The notes under the pieces are model-generated. The model did no database searches. It was not told where the DNA came from and saw nothing but the letters and a program-made list of their open reading frames with translations. From contig ONEZ01000020.1 in assembly GCA_900316995.1 (NCBI GenBank), positions 1-44,654 of the forward strand: DNA of 44,654 nucleotides, read 5' to 3'. Both the position numbers and the translations under genes were made by a program. Position 1 is the stretch's first letter. The number at the start of each line of letters is the position of its first letter. Positions 34,601-40,800 of the stretch are shown in pieces. This stretch comes from an uncultured Bacteroidales bacterium. GTDB taxonomy: Bacteria; Bacteroidota; Bacteroidia; Bacteroidales; Paludibacteraceae.

Positions 34601-37008
34601 ACTGGGCGGAGCCTGGCAATCCGTACGGAGCGTCATATTATACAGTAGAAACAAGTTACAAAGACGGCACCACCACCATCTGGTTCACGTCAGACGGCCG
34701 TGAGGTGTGCAGGCAGAGCCACGTCACAGGCGGCAAGAAGGTGTATGTGACAAGGCAGTATAATGCCGACGGCACGTTGAGCCGAGTTTCAAAGCCGTCA
34801 TTCAGTCCGGTGCCGGAGGAGTGGGCGGAGATATACACATACGATGAGTTCAGCCGTCCTGTAAATGTGTCAAGACCGGACGGCGATGCAAAGCTGTCAT
34901 ACAGCGGCAGGACGTCAACATTGCAGACCCCAGGAGAGAAGGTAGTCAGGACTCTTACAGCGGAGGGCTGGACAGAGAGCGTGACCACCAACGGCAAGAC
35001 GGTGCGCTACAGCTACTATCCGGACGGCAACATAAAGAGCGCCACTCCGGACGGCGGCGAGCCTGTGTATATGGAGTATGACAAACAAGGGAACCGCACT
35101 CTCATATCAGACGCAGACGGCGGCACAGTGAAGAGGAAGTACAATGACTTTGGAGAGCTTACAGAGTCAAGCCGCAGGCAGGGCAGTGGCAGCACAGTCA
35201 CCACCACCTACACCTACAGTCCAGAGGGTCTGTTGAAGCAGAAGAACTGTGGCGGAAATATAACCAACTATGAGTATGACAGCCGAAACCGTCTTGTTCA
35301 GAAGACCATGGGAGCTGGCGTGTCACAGAGTTACGAGTATGACAATGCAGACCGCATAGTAAAGACCACGGACCGCATAGATGGCAAGGTGTTTGTGCGC
35401 AAGACGGAGTATAACGGAAGCGGCAACAAGAAGCGTGAGACTTATCCATCGGGTTACTATGTTGATTATGAGTATGATGAGAATGAGAAGCTCTCGCTTG
35501 TGAAGGATATGGACGGCAATGAGATATACCGTCCGCTTGAGGCCACGGCGTCTGGTCAGATAAAGAAGGAGAGCCGTGGTGTAAGCACAACCTACTACAA
35601 TTACGACAACGCAGACCGACTGTCAATGAAACATAGCGATGGTATTACCGACCAGAGCTATAACTATGACACCAAGGGTAACCTTGCTGTGTACAAGGAA
35701 GGAATGGAAGGTCAGTCGTACCTATACAGTTATGACGAGCAGAACCGTCTTGTAAGGTGGGATGTTAGCAAAGCCGGATCGGATAATGCAATTTTTTCAG
35801 ACTACATTACGTATGATGAGTCCAACAATATGGTAGGCCGAGGCAGTTTTGGAGACTGTATAATGGCCTACGACGATGCCAACCATCCTCACGCCATAAG
35901 TTCAGTAAGCGGTGTGCCTAGCTCGTTCCCACGCACAGACCAGAACATCACCTATACAAAATTTGGCAAGGTGGAGAGTGTGACAGAAGGTGACATGCGC
36001 TATGACATCACATATAATGCAGACGAGCAGCGCATAAAGAGTGAATACACGTCAGGCAGAGGCAAGACCACCCGCTACTATACAGGAGACTATGAGGAGG
36101 TTACATCGCCAGACGGCAGCGTGACCAAGTACCACTATCTTGCAGGCGGCGCCATAATGATAGAGAAGGGCGGCGAGCGCAAGCTATACTACGCCTACAC
36201 GGACTGTCTTGGCTCTGTCATAGCATTAACAGACGCAGAAGGTGCTGTGGTTGAGCGTTACGCCTACAACCCATGGGGCGAGAGGGTTGATCCTTCAGAC
36301 TGGAGCAGAAAGGACACAAGAGAGAACCTTCTCTGCAGCCGAGGTTTCACAGGTCACGAGCATATAGAGGGGTTGAACCTGATAAACATGAACGGCCGAG
36401 TGTATGACCCTCTCATAGGTCTGTTCCTAAGCTTGGACCCATACATCCAAGCCCCGGACTTCTGGCTGAACTATAACCGCTATCTGTACGGCTGTGGCAA
36501 TCCGCTCAAATACGTTGACCCAAGCGGAGAGAGCATTTTGCTGGCCATAATAATTGGAGCCATAGTAGGTGCCGTTGTAGGTGGTACCATGGGATATATG
36601 TATGGATATATAAATGGGGCTTCAGGCTGGGATTTGGTTAAATATGTGTGTGTAGGCGTGCTTACAGGAGGAGTTGTTGGCGCTTTATGTGGTTTGGGCG
36701 GAGTTGGTGTGATAGCTGCAGCCACGCATATTACATCATCTCTTCTGCTAACAACTACCGCAGCAACAGCATGTATTTACGTAACCGCCGGTCTGGTAGG
36801 TACTATTATGGTAACGGGAGCCTGTTTTCTTGATTTATATCTTACAAATCTTTTGGGTGGGTTATGGGCTCCTCAGACTCCAAAAAACACTACACAAACA
36901 ACGCCTACCAACCCCAAAACGCCTACCAACCCCAAAACACCCACAACTCCCACAACACCTAAATCCACTGTCACCTCAGGTTCTACAGCATCATTTATGC
37001 TAAATTGA
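31618..37008 (+). CDS. Giant secreted SpvB/RHS-repeat protein RHS1
   Basis: 1796 aa from the ATG at 31618, which opens a signal peptide (MKFKCFSILISALFSCSYLYAA); the frame is open 11 codons earlier. An SpvB-like N-terminus (about 25-75: SPTGAATYEIPIECP, MGCGWTIGGLS) leads to FG-GAP/VCBS-type Asp-rich repeats (DYTGDGVTD, DIDHDGVSE, DINGDGCTD, DVNSDGRQD). A TcB-like middle and many YD repeats follow. The RHS core (about 1527-1637) ends at NRYLYGCGNPLKYVDPSG. The last 160 residues are a glycine-zipper hydrophobic stretch with a Thr/Pro tail. RHS shells enclose a C-terminal payload. No nuclease or deaminase motif is visible, no T9SS tail, and no immunity-like gene follows. Confidence 0.88.
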   Translation: MKFKCFSILISALFSCSYLYAAGNFAVGTLPGEFKVSPTGAATYEIPIECPTGVGGLKPELKFVYNSQMTTDGLMGCGWTIGGLSAIARTFKSVEYDGSTSGVEYTLDDALTLDGMRLIKVGASADHTEFRMEHDIYTRIEGYEPQPQGFRYFKVYTKDGRTLTFGKAEGDGGGIAWPLTEICDANGNYITIDGITSYGGDMNGGIGWVRYGKNKSGAGYEIVMEFEFESTPNASTLYISGKSIDRWARLSRVRILGNGFVSTGEYKLRYKDGILLSDRSRLESISYSRDGVKLNSTNFTWLDSHYGIKNIKTPDKNSESKWKRIKGLSYGDYTGDGVTDRAMILDDEVIIGRGVNGPADYDKNVEGVSSLMLYDIDHDGVSEVVMGVKSGDRIDHIVGKWDKSTSSFVWKSLDEYNGGRSTRTNLNEPIPILAPANIPYTELAGDFYGDGTLQFVPARSGKVEYLFPLILKIGGDNDNAYRTVSHKASGNFPDTRNLPQEESQVYSVNVNGNNKSDLMFVSKGGDISFYEEKNGVFTEIMHNDLKVSKKDAVYPCDINGDGCTDLMILRNSGNTCTAELYLSTGTGFVLSEAGSRLSLGVGAAISFVDVNSDGRQDVVTYDSQNVNLYVSTGRSFKQVATARNTTPDLTYYPVISGVSPTKGGKKQYVEYMDGMLELTPDSIFDKVVKIEDGLQNTISLSYENEENAGTVVKSVKKLNSAGVGLTNVYAYNGALYGASHKFAGYSSVKSTEEMSGKETVESYTLKKSVLQHDRTYESVGGVKTKETTYSYDVVNLGGTKLYSLVLAKQTERNNTNNLEQSVEYHNYDSYGNPQRIVRRHGGQSVAHDISYVSCGLLNVVKPSNIKITYSYGGRSQEKEIKFSYDERGNLTERNADGATVRYSDYDVFGNYRTVTYGSGSEVRTEKYVYTESGRYVKNKYNVLGERTVYVWDGVQDQLQYEVDAYKRFTYYYYNALGEVTSTFKPGINTVKTEKYWAEPGNPYGASYYTVETSYKDGTTTIWFTSDGREVCRQSHVTGGKKVYVTRQYNADGTLSRVSKPSFSPVPEEWAEIYTYDEFSRPVNVSRPDGDAKLSYSGRTSTLQTPGEKVVRTLTAEGWTESVTTNGKTVRYSYYPDGNIKSATPDGGEPVYMEYDKQGNRTLISDADGGTVKRKYNDFGELTESSRRQGSGSTVTTTYTYSPEGLLKQKNCGGNITNYEYDSRNRLVQKTMGAGVSQSYEYDNADRIVKTTDRIDGKVFVRKTEYNGSGNKKRETYPSGYYVDYEYDENEKLSLVKDMDGNEIYRPLEATASGQIKKESRGVSTTYYNYDNADRLSMKHSDGITDQSYNYDTKGNLAVYKEGMEGQSYLYSYDEQNRLVRWDVSKAGSDNAIFSDYITYDESNNMVGRGSFGDCIMAYDDANHPHAISSVSGVPSSFPRTDQNITYTKFGKVESVTEGDMRYDITYNADEQRIKSEYTSGRGKTTRYYTGDYEEVTSPDGSVTKYHYLAGGAIMIEKGGERKLYYAYTDCLGSVIALTDAEGAVVERYAYNPWGERVDPSDWSRKDTRENLLCSRGFTGHEHIEGLNLINMNGRVYDPLIGLFLSLDPYIQAPDFWLNYNRYLYGCGNPLKYVDPSGESILLAIIIGAIVGAVVGGTMGYMYGYINGASGWDLVKYVCVGVLTGGVVGALCGLGGVGVIAAATHITSSLLLTTTAATACIYVTAGLVGTIMVTGACFLDLYLTNLLGGLWAPQTPKNTTQTTPTNPKTPTNPKTPTTPTTPKSTVTSGSTASFMLN

Positions 37009-37100
37009 CATTTTGTTACAGCTATGTAATATAAATGTTAAAATATTTTGCGGAAATTCACATTTGTTAACATTGTGTTAATAAATGTGAATTTTTGTTT
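37008..37100 (+). promoter_or_regulatory. Array upstream element, copy 2 (before the RHS scar)
   Basis: Full-length copy: TTTTGTTACA, GTAATATAAATGTTAAAATAT, then AATTCACATTT-N-AAATGTGAATT as a perfect 11 bp inverted repeat enclosing GTTAAC and GTGTTAAT. It starts right at the RHS1 stop. The next coding-like sequence is the scar at 37101-37177, as if the element once drove that gene. Confidence 0.65.
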
Positions 37101-37177
37101 TTGTGCATTTTGCACCAATGCTGTGGGTGCCATTCCGGGATAGGTACTTGTATTGCTATGGTAATCCGATTAATTAA
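37101..37177 (+). pseudogene. Remnant of a deleted RHS gene (N-terminus joined to RHS core)
   Basis: Codons 37117-37140 read NAVGAIPG, the same residues as in RHS3 (GANAVGAIPG). Upstream bases (TTTGTGCATTT) also match RHS3's signal-peptide end. One frame over, 37142-37177 reads RYLYCYGNPIN and stop, matching the core end NRYLYGCGNP of RHS1 and NRYLYGFGNP of RHS2. The expected intervening 5 kb is absent. The simplest reading is an internal deletion that fused the two ends out of frame. Both matches are short, but their order and position agree. Confidence 0.65.
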
Positions 37178-37278
37178 CAAACTGTTACATTTTTGAAATA
37201 CAAATGTTAAAAATATCAATACAATTTTTACATTTGTTAACATCGTGTTAAGAAGTATTAAAATATAACATACATTTG
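37178..37278 (+). promoter_or_regulatory. Array upstream element, copy 3, with -7 box of the first YD/T9SS gene
   Basis: AACAAACTGTTACAT, then AAATACAAATGTTAAAAATAT and TTTACATTTGTTAACATCGTGTTAAG. It ends in TACATTTG (37271-37278), a good -7 box 30 bp before the start at 37308. TTA at 37248-37250 stands where a -33 TTG would be. Confidence 0.65.
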
Positions 37279-37307
37279 CATCGTGAAACAACAAAAAAAC
37301 AAAGAAT

Positions 37308-37772
37308 ATGAAATTTATTTATTTGACATTTATTTTAAGTTGTCTGTATGCATTCTTTTCAGAGTGTAATGCAAAAGAAAGCGTTGTGTATGAATATGAC
37401 GCAGCAGGTAACAGAACTGCAAGGTACATAGTTACAGAAGATTCAGATGAACAGCCAGGAGCATTGAGAGGTGCGTTTGCTGAATCAGATGATATTACAA
37501 AGAGTGACAGTCCTATAACACTTGGTGACTTGACAATGGAGGCATACCCAAATCCTACAAACGGTCCTGTAGTTATAGACATAAAAGGTGACACAGACCA
37601 GCCTATGAATGTAGAAGTGTTTTCTAACGTAGGTGCGTCGTTGATGTCAAAAGCCGTTGAGCTTGGTAGAAATATGATTGACCTCTCTTCCTACTCTGAT
37701 GGTCAATATATAGTTGTTGTAACCTTAGGTGCAGATAAGAGCACCTCCTTCAAGGTTATTAAAGGCAACTGA
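37308..37772 (+). CDS. Small secreted YD-strand protein with T9SS sorting tail (copy 1)
   Basis: 154 aa in three parts. A signal peptide is probably cleaved after CNA (residue 22). A single RHS-type YD strand follows (VVYEYDAAGNRTARYIV, 26-42), and an acidic linker leads to a type A T9SS C-terminal domain. The CTD starts at about 72 (LGDLTMEAYPNPTNGPVVID) and ends in GQYIVVVTLGADKSTSFKVI. T9SS tails direct proteins across the outer membrane and to the surface. The neighbouring giants lack such a tail. The YD strand is identical to that in copy 2. Role unproven; a docking or anchoring partner of RHS shells is my inference. Confidence 0.85.
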   Translation: MKFIYLTFILSCLYAFFSECNAKESVVYEYDAAGNRTARYIVTEDSDEQPGALRGAFAESDDITKSDSPITLGDLTMEAYPNPTNGPVVIDIKGDTDQPMNVEVFSNVGASLMSKAVELGRNMIDLSSYSDGQYIVVVTLGADKSTSFKVIKGN

Positions 37773-37820
37773 TAAACACTCATTCATAAATTAATTATTA
37801 AAGTTTTTAATGCTGGCAGG

Positions 37821-37850
37821 CTGAAAATTCCATTTAGGTGGAATTTTCAG
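37821..37850 (+). terminator. Conserved hairpin after the first YD/T9SS gene
   Basis: CTGAAAATTCCA (37821-37832) pairs perfectly with TGGAATTTTCAG (37839-37850) around a 6 nt loop. No T-run follows, so it may be an attenuator or an RNA-stability hairpin rather than a full terminator. The preceding AAGTTTTTAATGCTGGCAG also precedes the equivalent hairpin at 44259. Confidence 0.6.
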
Positions 37851-37879
37851 GCTCTGTCATGCCAAACAATCTAATTGAG

Positions 37880-40800
37880 ATGAAATTATTATTACTTTCT
37901 GTTTTACTATTTTTAATGGCATTCATGCCATATATATTTGCAACAGCCGCACCTGCCGTGGGCAGCATTCCGGCGGAGTTCAATGTGAGTCCCACTGGAG
38001 CGGCTACGTATGAGATACCCATAGAGTGTCCTGCAGGCCCTAACGGCCTGAAGCCTGATCTCAAGTTTGTATATAGCAGCCAGATGGGTGACGGTCTTCT
38101 GGGCTGCGGCTGGACCATAGGCGGTCTCTCCGCCATAACCAGATATCCTAAATGCGAGGGCTATGAAGCATTTGCCATAGACGGAGCGCGTTTGGTAAAG
38201 ATATCAGAGTTTAGCAAATTGGCTGAGTTCCGCTCAGAGAATGACATCTACACCCGCATTGTGGGTTATGAGCCTCAGGATCAGGGCTTCAAGTATTTCA
38301 AGGTGTTCACCCAGGACGGCAAGACCCTTATCTATGGCAGCATAGAAGGAAGCGGTAGCGGTGCAGCGTGGCCTCTTACAGAGGTGTATGACGCCAACGG
38401 CAATTACATGACGTTCCAAGACATAACATCCTATGGCGGAGACATAAACTCCAACACAGGCCGCATTATCTACGGCAAGAACAAGAGCGGTGCAGGTATG
38501 GAGACCGTGATAGAGTTTGAGTATGAGCAGTCACCAAATGCTTTCACTCAATATCTGTGCGGCAAGGCCATAGACAAGTGGGCGCGTGTTAAAAGAGTGC
38601 GCGTGCTTGGTAACGGCTTCTTGCCAACAGTGGATTATGATCTCAAGTATATGGACGGCGGAGCTAAGACAGACCGCAGCCGTCTTGTTAGCATTAGTTG
38701 CAGCAAGGGGGCTTCCAATATAGGCTCCACCAGTTTCACATGGATGGAGAATAACTACTGCATAAAGAGTGTGAAAGATCCTAATCTATCAACAATCTCA
38801 GCCTGGAGAGGCATATTGGGTATATCAATAGGAGACATAACCGGCAGCGGAAAATGCAGCAAGCTTCTGATGCATTCAAACAATACCTTTACAGTATATC
38901 CAGAACTTGACGGCGAAGGCCTGTGTCAGTCAGACAGGCGTTATGATGACGTATGCCTTTATGACATGGACGGCGACGGCGTAGATGAGATAATAGCCGC
39001 GTATTCATACTCTCATCGCGGTGGGTCGGATAAAGAGGACTATCGAGAGATACATCATTCATTAGGCAAGTACAATCCGTCAACCAAACGTATTAAATGG
39101 CAGGAACTCTACACACCGTCATACGTGAACGGGTACTATGCTCAGGTGGCTGACCGAATGGAAGAGGTAATGGGTGATTTTTACGGCAGCGGCAAACCAC
39201 AGTTCATACCATTGACGGTGTGGCTGCCCAAGGAACCTGACGACGCAGACAAGGCGGCCTATATAATCAGTTCGATAATGGGTGCCAAGAAGGCCTCATT
39301 GTCAGGAAGAAAGGGTAGTACAACATTGCAGTCATCAAGATACAGCGGTGGTTATCTTCCAAGCATAGCGGATGTTAAGAGTGCAGACATATTCGCAATC
39401 CATTTGAACGGAAGCGGCAAGACAACTCTTTTAGGTTATGCAAAGAAAAAAGGGATGGTGCGTTGTTATGAGGAGCAGAATGGAAAGTTTGTGGAGATAA
39501 TAACTCAAAAGGTAACCCCAGCTCCTGCCACGTACACACTGGGAGACTTTAACGGGGACGGTAACACAGACCTGCTGCTTGTTAAAGACGGCAAGGTGGA
39601 GGTGTGGCTGTCAACAGGCAAGGAGTTTGTGCTCTCAAGCATGGGAGATGGTATAGAAGTTAAGAGCGGGATTAACATATCTGCCATAGACGTGAACGGG
39701 AGCGGCCGCTCAGACCTCTATGTCACGGATAACAGCTCAGCCAAGCTGTATCTGTCAACAGGTAGCGGCTTTGAGTTGGTTGCGAGTGACAATAACAGCG
39801 CAATAAACCCGGATGCATCATCAGAGGAGCAGATACGTAAATACATCCCAATCATTTCCACATTAGACGGTATAGACATAAACGGTTCACGCTATATGGA
39901 GTGCCTTGACGGTGTTATTGAGTTCTCTCCAAACAAGGTCTTTGACAAGATAGTAAAGATAGAGGACGGCATGCACAATACTTTTTCACTGGAGTATGGC
40001 AAGAAAGAGCGTGTGGGTGTTGTTGTAACATCAGTCAAGTCTTCAAACTTAAACGGTGAAGTAGAGTCTAGTCGCTACGTTTACGGAAAGATACTGTATG
40101 ACAGCAACCTTCGCAGTGTTATGGGCTTTAGTACAGTAAGCAGGACAGATGAGGTGAGCGGGAGGAGTGTAGTGAACAGTTTCTCTGTAAATAATTCCAC
40201 AGTGCAGCTTGACCGCACCGATGAGAATGTAGGCGCAGCAAAAGTAAAGTCAGTTACATACAGTTATGATGTAAAGACACTTGGTCTCAATCTGCGTACA
40301 AGTCTCGTCACCAAAGAGACTGAGCATGACTATCTTACCGGCCTTGAGAGAAGTGTTGAATATCAGAACTATGATGACTATGGCAATCCTGAGAAGGTGG
40401 TCACCAAACAGGGAGGTCAGACTGTGACGCAGGATATGACCTACATAAAGTTGGGATTAAATTCCTTTAGGCCGTCACGCATACAGACCACCTACAGTTA
40501 CGGTGGCAGTTCCACAGTCAAGATACAAGTACTTAACTATGATGACAATGGTAATTTGACATCAGAGAGTGGCAATGGTGTTACAAAGTCATACGGAAAC
40601 TATGATGTGTTTGGCAACTGCCAGAGCATAAGATACGCATCAGGTGTGAACTACCGCGCGGAGGAGATGACCTACACGGCCTCAGGTCGCCACCTTGAGT
40701 CAAAGACCGACGCATTTGGAGAGAAGACAGAGTATAAATGGGATGAGAGAAAGGACCTTCTTCTGGAGGAGAAGGACGCCTACGGTCACAAGACCACGTA

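Noticed and set aside
36527-37005. Known RHS nuclease or deaminase toxin tip
   Set aside because: No HNH, GIY-YIG, restriction-like or deaminase motif could be read; only hydrophobic glycine-rich helices and a Thr/Pro tail.
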